From contig JANXVZ010000013.1 in assembly GCA_025351405.1 (NCBI GenBank), positions 106,442 through 170,441 on the forward strand: a stretch of 64,000 nucleotides of DNA, given 5' to 3'. The notes under the pieces were generated by a model, which searched no databases, had not been told where the DNA came from, and was given only the letters and a program-made list of their open reading frames with translations. This document shows positions 8,707 through 17,491 of the stretch, in pieces. The translations under genes and the position numbers were made by a program. The DNA comes from Sphingomonadales bacterium. GTDB taxonomy: Bacteria; Pseudomonadota; Alphaproteobacteria; Sphingomonadales; Sphingomonadaceae. Position 1 is the first letter of the stretch; every line of letters begins with the position of its first letter.

Positions 8707-10113
8707 GTGTCCGCCAGCATCCCCACTGCCGCCACCGCGTCCGAACGCCGGGCGTTGTTCGGCGAAACCGCGCAGGCGCTGGAAACCTGGCTGGTATCGA
8801 ACGGCATCGTCGAAGTCGAATGCATGGTTCCCGACATGAACGGCATCGTTCGCGGCAAGGTGCTGCCGGCGGCCAAGCTGGTGCGCAGTGTCCGCGACGG
8901 CACCTTGAAGATCGCATCGTCGATCATCGTGGTGACGCTCACCGGCGGCTATCCGGACGATCCCGATATCGCGCCGTTCCAGGATCCCGACGTGACGCTG
9001 CTCCCCGATCCGTCGAGCCTGCGCGTCGCCCCCTATTTCAAGGTGCCGACCGCGGTTGTCATCGCCGATCCCTATGACCGCGATTTCGTGCCGGTCGATA
9101 TTTTCCCGCGCAACATCCTCAAGCGCGTCATCGCTCTGTATGCGGCGCGCGGCTGGCAGCCGGTGATGGCGCCGGAGATCGAGTTTTTCCTCACCGCACC
9201 CAACACCGATCCCGATATTCCGTTGAAACCGCCGATCGGGCGCTCGGGCCGCGCCGAAACCGCCTCCGAACCCTATGGCCTCGATGCCATCAACGAGTTC
9301 GAGGAGATTATCGACCGCATCTACGAGCACAGCGAAAAGGCCGGGCTCGACCTCGACACGATGATCCATGAAAGCGGCGCGGCGCAGCTGGAGATCAATT
9401 TTGCCCATGGCGACCCGCTGCGGCTGGCCGACCAGGTCGTGCTGTTCAAGCGCATCGTCCGCCAGGTGGCGCTCGATCATGGCATGTACGCGACCTTCAT
9501 GGCCAAGCCGATGGACGACCAGCCGGGGAGTGCCATGCACCTCCACCAGTCGGTGGTGAGCCTCGAGGACGGCAGCAATCTCTTTGCGGATGCGGACGGC
9601 AAAGATTCGGCGCTGTTTCGCAACCATGTCGCGGGGCTGCAACAGCACCTGCCGCAAATAGCCGCGATGTTTGCCCCCAACGTCAACAGCTTCCGCCGGA
9701 TGCGCCCGGCCTATGACGCGCCGATCAACGTGCAATGGGGGCTGGACAATCGCAGCTGCGGGTTGCGCGTGCCGATCAGCGACGCTGCCAACCGGCGCAT
9801 CGAGAACCGCCTACCGGGGGCCGATGCCAACCCATATCTGTCGATGGCGGCATCGCTGGTCGCCGGTTATCTCGGCATGATCGATGCAGCCGAGCCGCGC
9901 GCCCAGATCGAAGGCAGCGCCTATCGCCTCGCTCGCACCCTGCCGAGGACATTGAACGAGGCGCTGGACCGCTTCCACCACGCCAAGGCGGTCAAGGCGC
10001 TGCTCGGCGAAGATTTCTTTGCAGCGTTCAGCGCCATCAAGCTGGCCGAGCTGGAAGCCTATCAGGACGTCGTTTCGGCATGGGAACGCGAGCACCTGTT
10101 GTTGAAGGTGTGA
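8707..10113 (+). CDS. glutamine synthetase family protein (gamma-glutamylpolyamine synthetase-like), paralogue 1
   Basis: A 468-residue ATP-dependent ligase of the glutamine synthetase fold. Key active-site segments are present: MAPEIEFFL (Glu), AAQLEINFAHGDPL (Glu), GSAMHLHQS (His) and NRRIENRLPGADANPYL (Glu/Arg). In the PuuA branch these enzymes join glutamate to an amine such as putrescine or ethanolamine. It heads a same-strand run of a FAD oxidase, a second ligase and a Pot-type ABC transporter, which supports polyamine or amine catabolism rather than nitrogen assimilation. The start is GTG at 8707; no strong SD is visible, so the start is moderately certain. Its stop overlaps the oxidase start (GTGA). 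Confidence 0.85.
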   Translation: MSASIPTAATASERRALFGETAQALETWLVSNGIVEVECMVPDMNGIVRGKVLPAAKLVRSVRDGTLKIASSIIVVTLTGGYPDDPDIAPFQDPDVTLLPDPSSLRVAPYFKVPTAVVIADPYDRDFVPVDIFPRNILKRVIALYAARGWQPVMAPEIEFFLTAPNTDPDIPLKPPIGRSGRAETASEPYGLDAINEFEEIIDRIYEHSEKAGLDLDTMIHESGAAQLEINFAHGDPLRLADQVVLFKRIVRQVALDHGMYATFMAKPMDDQPGSAMHLHQSVVSLEDGSNLFADADGKDSALFRNHVAGLQQHLPQIAAMFAPNVNSFRRMRPAYDAPINVQWGLDNRSCGLRVPISDAANRRIENRLPGADANPYLSMAASLVAGYLGMIDAAEPRAQIEGSAYRLARTLPRTLNEALDRFHHAKAVKALLGEDFFAAFSAIKLAELEAYQDVVSAWEREHLLLKV

Positions 10114-11291
10114 CGCCCGATATCGTCATCATCGGCGGCGGCTTTACCGGGCTTGCCGCGGCGCTCGCATGTGCCGAGGCCGGGCTGTCCGTCCAGCTTT
10201 TCGAAGCCGGCAAGGTCGGATGCGGCGCCAGCGGCGCGAGTGGTGGCCAGGCGATCCCCGGTTTGCGCTGGGGCGCAGCGGACCTGCTGGCTGAATATGG
10301 CGAGGACAGGGCGCGGGCGCTGGTGGAAACCGCATTGGCGGCGCGCGGGCATTTCTGGCGGCTGATCGAGCGCCACGGCATCGATTGCGAGGCCAGCCGC
10401 ACCGGGACGTTGACGGTGGCGACCAATCGGGGCGCGATGGCGCATCTGGCGGCGGAAGCCAAGGCGCGGCGACGGCTGGTCGCACCCTGGGATTGCAACG
10501 TGCTGACCCGGGCCGAGACCGGCGCCGAAGTTGCCAGCCCGGTCTATCACGGCGGCTTGCTCGACCCCAGCGGCGGCCATGTCAACCCGGCCAAACTGGC
10601 ACGCGGGCTGGCGACCGCGGCACATCGCGCCGGTGCCCGCATCCACCAGGACACCGCCGTCACCCGTATCGACGGCACCAGCGTCGTCACTGCCAGCGGC
10701 ACCACCACCTTTGCACGCCACATCCTTGTGGCTACCGACGGTGCGGCCGGGGCGTTGCTACCGGAACTGCGGGCGCGCCTGATGAACGTCGGCAACTTCG
10801 CCATCGAAACCGAACCCGTCGACCCGGCGCTGATCCCCAATCGCCGCGCCGTCGCCGACACCAATTTCGTTCTCGATTATTATCGCCTGACCGCGGACAA
10901 CCGCCTGCGCTTTGCCGGGGGCGAGCGCTATTGGCCCGGCGTGCCCGCCGATATCGCCGGGTTCGTGCGCCCGCACATGCTGCGGGTGTTCCCGCAACTC
11001 GAAGACGCCGCGATCGCGCGAAGCTGGAGCGGCCAGGTGGCGATCACCCGCACCCGCCACGCCGCCATAGGGCGCGCCGGCAACGTCTTTCATGCCGCCG
11101 GCTATTCGGGGCAGGGCGTCATGCTGGCGCCGTTCGTCGGCCATCTCATCGCCCGCGCCATCACCGGCGACAGCATCATGTTCGACCGTCTGGCAAGCTT
11201 GCCTGCCGGGCGTTTCCCCGGTGGACCGGCGCTGCGGACTCCGCTGCAAGTCGCCGGAATGCTGTGGTTCGCACTCCGCGACCGCTTGTGA
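10110..11291 (+). CDS. FAD-dependent amine oxidoreductase (gamma-glutamylputrescine oxidase-like)
   Basis: A 393-residue DAO-type flavoprotein. The N-terminal dinucleotide-binding motif DIVIIGGGFTGLAAALACAEAG is followed by the GASGASGGQ segment typical of gamma-glutamylputrescine/glycine-type oxidases, and HAAGYSGQGVMLAPFVG lies at the C-terminal FAD site. Between two glutamine-synthetase-like ligases, the likely role is oxidation of a gamma-glutamyl-amine to the aldehyde (PuuB-like). I place the start at GTG 10110, which overlaps the upstream stop and sits just before the FAD motif; an ATG at 10080 in the same frame is the alternative and would add 10 residues. No puuC-type aldehyde dehydrogenase is in the operon. 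Confidence 0.8.
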   Translation: MTPDIVIIGGGFTGLAAALACAEAGLSVQLFEAGKVGCGASGASGGQAIPGLRWGAADLLAEYGEDRARALVETALAARGHFWRLIERHGIDCEASRTGTLTVATNRGAMAHLAAEAKARRRLVAPWDCNVLTRAETGAEVASPVYHGGLLDPSGGHVNPAKLARGLATAAHRAGARIHQDTAVTRIDGTSVVTASGTTTFARHILVATDGAAGALLPELRARLMNVGNFAIETEPVDPALIPNRRAVADTNFVLDYYRLTADNRLRFAGGERYWPGVPADIAGFVRPHMLRVFPQLEDAAIARSWSGQVAITRTRHAAIGRAGNVFHAAGYSGQGVMLAPFVGHLIARAITGDSIMFDRLASLPAGRFPGGPALRTPLQVAGMLWFALRDRL

Positions 11292-11303
11292 TAGCGAGGC
11301 GTC

Positions 11304-12677
11304 ATGAAACGTCCCACCTCCGCCGCCCCGCTTTCCGAACTGGAAGCCTTTCTCGCCGCTCATCCGCAGGTCGAGTTTCTCGATGTCTATTACACGAACC
11401 TCGCCGGTGTCCCGCGCGGTAAGCGGCTTCGCGCGCATGAATTCAAGGGCGCGTATGAACAGGGGCGGTTCCTGCCCGGCTCGGTGCTCGTCGTCGACAT
11501 CACCGGCCTCGACGTCGAGGAATCAGGGATGGTCTGGGAGGATGGCGACGCCGATCGTGTCGCCTGGCCGGTGGCGGGGACGCTGGCACCGGCGACCTGG
11601 CTCGGTGCCGACAGCGCCGAAGTCATGCTCGCCATGCACGAGCTCGACGCACGGCCGTGCGACCTCGATCCACGCCGCATGTTGCAGGGCGTCATCGACC
11701 GCTTCACCGCCGATGGCCTGACACCCGTCGTCGCCTGCGAGCTGGAATTCTACCTTCTCGACGGCCGCCGTGCGCGCGATGGCGGCATCCGCCAGGCGCG
11801 CGGGCCCGATGGCCGCGTGCCGCCGCATCGCCAGGTCTATGGCCTCGACAGCCACGACCTCGATGGCGCCTACCTGCGCGACCTGTGGGCGGCGTGCGAC
11901 GCGCTCGGCCTGCCCACCGGTGCCGCCATCGGCGAATATGCGCCCGGGCAGTACGAGATGACCCTCATCCACAAGCCCGACGCGCTGCAGGCCTGCGACG
12001 ATGCCATCCGCTTCAAGCGTGCTGCCAAGGGCGTCGCCGATCGCCATCGCCGCACCGCCACCTTCATGGCCAAGCCCTTTGCCGAGCTGTCGGGCTCCGG
12101 GCTACACATCCATGTCTCGGTCAACGACGAAAAGGGCCGCAACATCTTTGCCGATGCCAACCCGGAAGGTTCGGCGGCGCTGCACCACGCCATCGGCGGC
12201 GCCGCGATGATGATGCCCGACAGTATCCTGGTCTTTGCTCCCAACGCCAACAGCTATCGGCGCTTCCGCCCGAACAGCTATGCCCCGGTGCGCGCCGGCT
12301 GGGGGGTCAACAACCGCACCGTGCCACTGCGCGTGCCGGCGGGGCCGCCGTCGTCGCGCCACCTCGAGCATCGGTTGTCGGGGGCGGATGCCAACCCCTA
12401 TCTGGCGATGGCGGCGGTTCTCGCCGGCGTCCACCACGGTATCACCCATGCCATCGACCCCGGCCCCGCAGTCACCGGTGACGGCTATGCCAGCGGCGAA
12501 CGCCTGCCGACGGATTGGGCCCATGCCACGGCGCTGTTCGAAAGTTCGCGGCTGCTGCAGGATTACTGGGGCAAGCGTGCGGTCGAGATGTACACCACGG
12601 TCAAGCGCGTCGAACAGGAACGTTTCAATTCGGTGGTGACGCCGCTCGACTATGATTGGGTGCTGCGTTCGGCGTGA
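11304..12677 (+). CDS. glutamine synthetase family protein (gamma-glutamylpolyamine synthetase-like), paralogue 2
   Basis: A 457-residue second ligase of the same fold, clearly diverged from the first copy 2.6 kb upstream. Active-site segments: VACELEFYLLDG, GQYEMTLIHKPDAL, GSGLHIHVS, then SSRHLEHRLSGADANPYL. The long QARGPDGRVPPHRQVYGLDS insertion and the WGVNNRTVPLRVP stretch resemble PuuA-type enzymes from alphaproteobacterial amine loci. The start ATG at 11304 follows GAGG at about 6 nt, 12 bp after the oxidase stop. Two different ligases around one oxidase suggest two substrates or two steps, which sequence alone cannot resolve. Confidence 0.85.
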   Translation: MKRPTSAAPLSELEAFLAAHPQVEFLDVYYTNLAGVPRGKRLRAHEFKGAYEQGRFLPGSVLVVDITGLDVEESGMVWEDGDADRVAWPVAGTLAPATWLGADSAEVMLAMHELDARPCDLDPRRMLQGVIDRFTADGLTPVVACELEFYLLDGRRARDGGIRQARGPDGRVPPHRQVYGLDSHDLDGAYLRDLWAACDALGLPTGAAIGEYAPGQYEMTLIHKPDALQACDDAIRFKRAAKGVADRHRRTATFMAKPFAELSGSGLHIHVSVNDEKGRNIFADANPEGSAALHHAIGGAAMMMPDSILVFAPNANSYRRFRPNSYAPVRAGWGVNNRTVPLRVPAGPPSSRHLEHRLSGADANPYLAMAAVLAGVHHGITHAIDPGPAVTGDGYASGERLPTDWAHATALFESSRLLQDYWGKRAVEMYTTVKRVEQERFNSVVTPLDYDWVLRSA

Positions 12678-12695
12678 GCTTTTCTCCCTCTTGCC

Positions 12696-12714
12696 GACGC
12701 AGGCATTTTGCGTC
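12696..12714 (+). terminator. intergenic hairpin before the ABC transporter genes
   Basis: GACGCA / TGCGTC with a 7-nt loop, 18 bp after the second ligase stop and 38 bp before the binding-protein start. It may be a weak terminator or an RNA-processing site that uncouples transporter expression from the enzymes. Confidence 0.35.
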
Positions 12715-12752
12715 AGCGTATCGCAACGCAGCAAAGCGGGGGAAATTGCACC

Positions 12753-13844
12753 ATGAGCCTCAACGGTCCGTTCAATCGCCGTACCATGCTGGGTGCGCTC
12801 GGGGTCGCCGGCATCGGCCTGACGTTCATGGAGGCGGGCTGCTCCAAGACCGCGGAAAAGGCTGCCAACGGCGAGGAAGCCAAGCTCAATTTCTACAATT
12901 GGGATACGTATATCGGCAAGACGACGCTCGCTGATTTCAAGAAGGCGGCTGGCGTCGATGTCAACATGAGCCTGTTCGCCACCAACGACGAGTTGTTCGC
13001 CAAGCTCAAGGCCGGCAACCCCGGCTTCGATGTCGTCGTGCCATCGAACGAATTCGTCACCCGGATGGCGGAAGCCGGCCTGCTGGAGGAGCTGGACCAC
13101 AGCCTCATCCCCAATTTCAAGAACGTCGATGCGGCGTTCCTCGACCCGCCCTATGATCCCAAGCGCAAATATTCGATGCCATACACCTGGCTGGTGCTTG
13201 GGCTGGGGTATCGCAAGTCGAAGGTCGACGGCATCCCCGACAGTTGGAAATGGGTGTTCGATTCGGACAAGTACAAGGGGCGGATCGCGCTGCTGTCGGA
13301 ATCGGCGGACCTCATCCGCCTTGGTGCCAAGTACAAGGGCCATAGCGTCAACGGCATCGACCAGGCGATGATCGACGACATCGGCGCGATGCTGACCAAA
13401 CAAAAGCCCAACATCAAGGCGTTCCACGAGGACAATGGCCAGGACATGCTGCTGGCCAAGGACGTCGATATCGTCATCGAATATAATGGCGACATCGCCC
13501 AGGTGATGAAGGAAGACCCCGATCTCGCCTTTGTCATCCCCAGGGAAGGCAGCCTGATCAATTCCGACACGCTGGTCATTCCCAAGGGTGCGCCGCGACC
13601 CAAGAACGCCCATGCCTTCATCAACTTCCTGCTCGATGCACAGACCGGCAAGGGCATCACCGAGACCATTTCCTATCCGACCCCCAATGCGGCGGTGAAG
13701 GCCCTGATGCCCGAAAGCTATCGCAGCAATCCGGTGATCTTCCCGCCCGAAAGCGCCATGAAGAACTGCGAATACGGCAAGTTCGAGGGCGCCGAGAAAT
13801 CCAGCGCCTTCGAAACGGCGATCACCAAGATGCGCGCGGCGTGA
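12753..13844 (+). CDS. polyamine ABC transporter substrate-binding protein (PotD/PotF-like)
   Basis: A 363-residue periplasmic binding protein. The N-terminus has a twin-arginine-like stretch (NRRTMLGALG) running into a hydrophobic segment and a lipobox-like EAGC with Cys30, so it may be a Tat-exported lipoprotein. The mature part begins KLNFYNWDTYIG, the characteristic N-terminal strand of spermidine/putrescine binding proteins, and continues with DVVVPSNEFVTRM and YNGDIAQVM. It captures a polyamine-like cation for the permeases just downstream. The ATG at 12753 follows GGGGGA at about 9 nt; a frame extending 15 codons further upstream is disregarded. Confidence 0.9.
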   Translation: MSLNGPFNRRTMLGALGVAGIGLTFMEAGCSKTAEKAANGEEAKLNFYNWDTYIGKTTLADFKKAAGVDVNMSLFATNDELFAKLKAGNPGFDVVVPSNEFVTRMAEAGLLEELDHSLIPNFKNVDAAFLDPPYDPKRKYSMPYTWLVLGLGYRKSKVDGIPDSWKWVFDSDKYKGRIALLSESADLIRLGAKYKGHSVNGIDQAMIDDIGAMLTKQKPNIKAFHEDNGQDMLLAKDVDIVIEYNGDIAQVMKEDPDLAFVIPREGSLINSDTLVIPKGAPRPKNAHAFINFLLDAQTGKGITETISYPTPNAAVKALMPESYRSNPVIFPPESAMKNCEYGKFEGAEKSSAFETAITKMRAA

Positions 13845-13863
13845 GGCCAGCCTTGCCCCTGCG

Positions 13864-14733
13864 ATGAGCAGCGACCGCCGCCCGCTCGCCGTGACGCTGG
13901 CGCCGCCGCTGTTCTGGCTGCTGCTGTTCTTCCTGGTGCCGCTCGCGGTCGTCTGGGCCTATAGTTTCGGGCGCAACGCCGGCCTTACCGAAATCGAGAT
14001 TTCCGGCACCTTCGCCAACTATGCCCGCACGCTCGAGCCGCTTTACCTCGGCATCTTCCTCAAATCGGCCGGCGTCGCCGGGTTGACCACGCTGATCTGC
14101 CTCGTTGCAGGCTTCCCGGTGGCGCTCGCCATCACCTTTGCGTCGGATCGCGCCAAGACCTGGCTGTTGCTGCTGGTCATGCTGCCGTTCTGGACGAACC
14201 TCCTCATCCGGACCTACGCGCTGATCGCGGTGCTTCGCGACGAAGGCTATGTCAATTTCACGCTGGAATGGATCTGGGCACGGCTCGGCAGCATCTGGAC
14301 ATTGCCGCCATTCGTGCCGCTGGAGTTGCTCCACAACAACGCCGCCGTAATATTCGGGTTGGTCTATGTGCACCTGCCGTTCATGGTCCTGCCGCTGTAT
14401 TCCGCGCTCGATCGCCTCGATCGTTCGCTCATCGAGGCCAGCCTCGACCTGGGGGCCGGGCAGTTGCGGACAATGCTGCGCGTCGTCGTGCCCCTGGCGC
14501 TGCCCGGCATCATTTCGGGCATCGTCATCACCTTCATCCCGGCGCTGGGGGCGTATCTCACCCCCGACCTGCTTGGCGGTCCCGACAGCCAGATGATCGC
14601 CAACGTCATCGAGCGCCAGTTCAAGCGCGCCAACGACTGGCCCTTCGGCGCGGCGCTGTCCTTCATCCTGATGTACCTGACGCTGATCATGATCGCGGTG
14701 CAGGCGATGACCGAAAAGCGAAAAGCCCGGTGA
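13864..14733 (+). CDS. polyamine ABC transporter permease 1 (PotB/PotH-like)
   Basis: A 289-residue inner-membrane permease with about six transmembrane segments and the EAA loop EASLDLGAGQLRTMLRVVVPLALPGI that docks on the ATPase. YLTPDLLGGPDSQMIAN is typical of the PotB/PotH side of polyamine importers. It begins 20 bp after the binding protein and overlaps the second permease by 4 bp (GTGA), so the transporter genes are translated as a unit. Confidence 0.9.
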   Translation: MSSDRRPLAVTLAPPLFWLLLFFLVPLAVVWAYSFGRNAGLTEIEISGTFANYARTLEPLYLGIFLKSAGVAGLTTLICLVAGFPVALAITFASDRAKTWLLLLVMLPFWTNLLIRTYALIAVLRDEGYVNFTLEWIWARLGSIWTLPPFVPLELLHNNAAVIFGLVYVHLPFMVLPLYSALDRLDRSLIEASLDLGAGQLRTMLRVVVPLALPGIISGIVITFIPALGAYLTPDLLGGPDSQMIANVIERQFKRANDWPFGAALSFILMYLTLIMIAVQAMTEKRKAR

Positions 14734-14765
14734 AACGTCCTGTGAAACGCCCGGTGAAACGCCCC
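14730..14765 (+). repeat. three tandem 12-bp repeats encoding VKRP, each starting with GTG
   Basis: GTGAAACGTCCT, GTGAAACGCCCG and GTGAAACGCCCC follow one another exactly at the start of the second permease. Each unit is in frame and opens with a possible GTG start, so copy-number change would neither shift the frame nor remove the start. Confidence 0.85.
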
Positions 14766-15584
14766 CCGGCTGGTCCGCTCGAATACCTCCGCCGCTGGCC
14801 GCTGCGCCTGTGGCTGCTGGCCGTGTTCGCCTTTCTCTATATCCCGCTGTTCACCCTCGTCGCCTTCAGCTTCAACGATTCCAAGCGCAACATCGTCTGG
14901 CGGGGCTTCACCCTCGATTGGTACGGCAAGGCGTTGACCGATGAATCGCTCCTCACCGCCTTCGGCAATTCGCTGACCATCGCGCTGCTGTCGACGATCG
15001 TATCGGTGGTGCTCGGCGCGCTCGCGGCCATCGCGCTATGGCGGTTTCGCTTTCCCGGCCGCACGCTCTTCGAAGGTGCCATGGCGCTGCCGATCGTCGT
15101 CCCGGAAATCTGCATGGGGGTCGCCATGCTGGTGTTCTTTGCCCGGGTGCTGCCGTGGCCGCAGAACCTCGTCTGGCCGTTCAACCTCGGCGCCATCGTC
15201 ATCTCGCATATCTCTTTCAGCTTTCCCTTCGTCGCCGTTGTCGTCCGCGCCCGCCTCGCCAGTTTCAACCGCGAGGAGGAGGAGGCGGCGCGCGACCTTG
15301 GCGCCAGCGACTGGCAGGCACTCCGCGACGTGCTGATCCCGCATTTGAAACCGTCGCTGATCGCCGGGGCACTGCTCGCCTTCACCCTCAGCCTCGATGA
15401 TTTCGTCATCACCTTCTTTACCTCGGGGCCGGATACCATCACCTTCCCGGTCAAAGTTTATTCGATGGTGCGCTTTTCGGTGACCCCCGAGGTCAACGCT
15501 GCTTCGACGCTGCTGCTGCTGCTGACCGTCGTGCTGACGGTGGTGGCGCTGCGCTTCCAGAAACCCGCGGAGATAGCGCATTGA
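14730..15584 (+). CDS. polyamine ABC transporter permease 2 (PotC/PotI-like)
   Basis: A 284-residue permease with about six transmembrane segments and the EAA loop EEAARDLGASDWQALRDVLIP; LSLDDFVITFFTSGP is a hallmark of PotC/PotI. The most upstream coupled start is GTG at 14730, overlapping the first permease stop. Two more in-frame GTG codons follow at 14742 and 14754 inside a tandem VKRP repeat, so the true N-terminus could be any of the three. Strong SD sequences are absent. It overlaps the ATPase gene by 4 bp. Confidence 0.88.
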   Translation: MKRPVKRPVKRPPAGPLEYLRRWPLRLWLLAVFAFLYIPLFTLVAFSFNDSKRNIVWRGFTLDWYGKALTDESLLTAFGNSLTIALLSTIVSVVLGALAAIALWRFRFPGRTLFEGAMALPIVVPEICMGVAMLVFFARVLPWPQNLVWPFNLGAIVISHISFSFPFVAVVVRARLASFNREEEEAARDLGASDWQALRDVLIPHLKPSLIAGALLAFTLSLDDFVITFFTSGPDTITFPVKVYSMVRFSVTPEVNAASTLLLLLTVVLTVVALRFQKPAEIAH

Positions 15585-16702
15585 GCCACATCATCACCGT
15601 CGAGAATGTTTCGAAGCGCTTCGGGCAGGTCGCCGCCGTCGACGACGTCAGCCTGGCCATCGAGGAGGGGGAATTCTTCGCGCTGCTGGGGCCATCGGGG
15701 TGCGGCAAGACCACGCTGCTGCGCATGCTCGCCGGCTTCGAGACGCCGACCGAGGGCCGCATCACCCTGGATGGCAAGGACATGGCGGGGGTGCCGCCCA
15801 ACCGCCGCCCGGTCAACATGGTGTTCCAAAGCTACGCCGTCTTTCCGCACATGACGGTGGCCGACAATATCGGCTACGGCCTGAAGGTCGATGGCCTCGG
15901 CCGCGCCGAACGCGATGCCCGCATTTCGGAAGCGCTGGACCTGGTGCGACTGACCGGGCTCGGCGAACGCAAGCCCGATCAGCTTTCGGGCGGCCAGCGG
16001 CAACGGGTGGCGCTCGCGCGGGCGCTCGCCAAGCGCCCGCGCGTGCTGCTCCTCGATGAACCACTGTCGGCACTCGATGCCAAGCTGCGCGAACAGATGC
16101 GCTTCGAACTGGCCTCGCTCCAGCACCAGGTCGGCATCACCTTTGTCATGGTCACCCACGACCAGGACGAGGCGCTGGCGATGGCGACGCGCTGCGCCGT
16201 CATGGAGCGCGGCCGGCTGGTGCAGCTCGCCACCCCGAGCGACCTGTATGAATTTCCCAATTCGCGCTTCGTCGCGGATTTCATCGGCAGCGTGAACATG
16301 ATCGAGGGCAGGCTGACCACGGACAAGCCCGACGAGGCGATCATCACCACCAGCGAACTCGGCGACGTGTTCATCGACCATGCCGTCCTCGGCCACACCG
16401 GCGGCACGCTGTGGCTGGCGTTGCGGCCCGAAAAGATCGAGCTGCGGGTCCGCGACGCGGGCTCGCCGGCGCCGAAGATGGAGGATTCGCCGCAGGGCTA
16501 TAACAGTATAGCCGGGACCATCGACCATATCGCCTATCTGGGCAGCGAATCGGTCTTCGAGATTGTCCTCGAACATCTGCCCGACAAGAAACTCCGCGTC
16601 ATCCGCCCAAACCTGACCCGCTGGGACCAGGAGGATTTCGCGGAGGGCCAGCCGGTGTGGATGAGCTGGCACGCCTGCGCCCCGGCGGTGCTGGCAGGGT
16701 AA
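15581..16702 (+). CDS. polyamine ABC transporter ATP-binding protein (PotA/PotG-like)
   Basis: A 373-residue ATPase that energises the importer. Walker A GPSGCGKTTLL, signature LSGGQRQRVALARAL, Walker B VLLLDEPLSALD and the switch His in VTHDQDEALAMA are intact. A C-terminal TOBE-type region follows, with LWLALRPEKIELRV and GTIDHIAYLGSES. The start is TTG at 15581, overlapping the permease stop (TTGA) and preceded by GGAGA at about 7 nt. This completes a binding protein-permease-permease-ATPase set directly behind the amine ligase/oxidase genes. Confidence 0.93.
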   Translation: MSHIITVENVSKRFGQVAAVDDVSLAIEEGEFFALLGPSGCGKTTLLRMLAGFETPTEGRITLDGKDMAGVPPNRRPVNMVFQSYAVFPHMTVADNIGYGLKVDGLGRAERDARISEALDLVRLTGLGERKPDQLSGGQRQRVALARALAKRPRVLLLDEPLSALDAKLREQMRFELASLQHQVGITFVMVTHDQDEALAMATRCAVMERGRLVQLATPSDLYEFPNSRFVADFIGSVNMIEGRLTTDKPDEAIITTSELGDVFIDHAVLGHTGGTLWLALRPEKIELRVRDAGSPAPKMEDSPQGYNSIAGTIDHIAYLGSESVFEIVLEHLPDKKLRVIRPNLTRWDQEDFAEGQPVWMSWHACAPAVLAG

Positions 16703-16818
16703 AGGGCGCCCGGCAATCAATATATTCCGCAGGTGTCATTAACCCCGGATTACACATTTTGTAAGTTGACCAATGTTGCGAATGTCTTAAAAAACATTTG
16801 GGCAACAGGGGTAAAATC

Positions 16819-17436
16819 ATGAATTACAAGACGATCTTTGCAGCAATCATCGCTGCCAATGCCGTTCAGGCCGGCGCCACGACGGTCACTTTCAACGAAC
16901 TCACGACACCGGGCCTGCAGACCTATGCATCGCTCGATTCGGGCGGTCTGCACTTCACCAACAGCAACGGCAGCTCTGGAGCCCTGCTGGTCTGGGGCAC
17001 CTCCGATGTGTCGTTCAACGCCGATCCCGGCCGCGCGACGCTGAGCAACAACTATGGCGGCACGACCACGACGGTCACCAAGGTTGGTGGCGGCACCTTC
17101 AGCCTCGGTTCGATCGACCTCGCCGATGTCTACAACAACGCCTTCGGCGGCGATGTGCTGTTCTCGTTCACCACAGGCACCGGTACGACGACGCAGGTGG
17201 TATCGCTCGACAATCTTGTCGGCCTGCAGACCTTTGTCTTCAACATCGGCGGCCTGACCTCGTTCAGCTACCTGCCGCAGACAACCCAGGGTCCTTGGAT
17301 CCAGGTCGACAACGTGGTGTTCGACACGTTCGTTACCGGCGCCGTGCCCGAGCCTGAAAGCTGGGCGATGATGATCGCCGGCCTCGGCCTCGTCGGTGCG
17401 GTCATGCGCCGCCGCGCGGTTTCGATCGCCGCCTGA
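16819..17436 (+). CDS. PEP-CTERM sorting domain protein
   Basis: A 205-residue exported protein. It has an N-terminal signal peptide ending near QAGA, a Thr/Gly/Ser-rich beta-rich body, and a C-terminal sorting signal consisting of VPEPESWAMM, a hydrophobic helix (IAGLGLVGAV) and an RRR tail. In known systems an exosortase (EpsH/XrtA type) cleaves at the PEP motif and the protein goes to the envelope or matrix; no exosortase is in this window. The ATG at 16819 is preceded by AGGGG. It sits between the amine-uptake operon and the PuuD-like gene with its own upstream region, so it may be unrelated to polyamines. Confidence 0.88.
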   Translation: MNYKTIFAAIIAANAVQAGATTVTFNELTTPGLQTYASLDSGGLHFTNSNGSSGALLVWGTSDVSFNADPGRATLSNNYGGTTTTVTKVGGGTFSLGSIDLADVYNNAFGGDVLFSFTTGTGTTTQVVSLDNLVGLQTFVFNIGGLTSFSYLPQTTQGPWIQVDNVVFDTFVTGAVPEPESWAMMIAGLGLVGAVMRRRAVSIAA

Positions 17437-17491
17437 GCCTTTCGCCGCACCTGCCTCGACTATCGGGGGCGGGTGCGGCTAGGCTGCTCCG

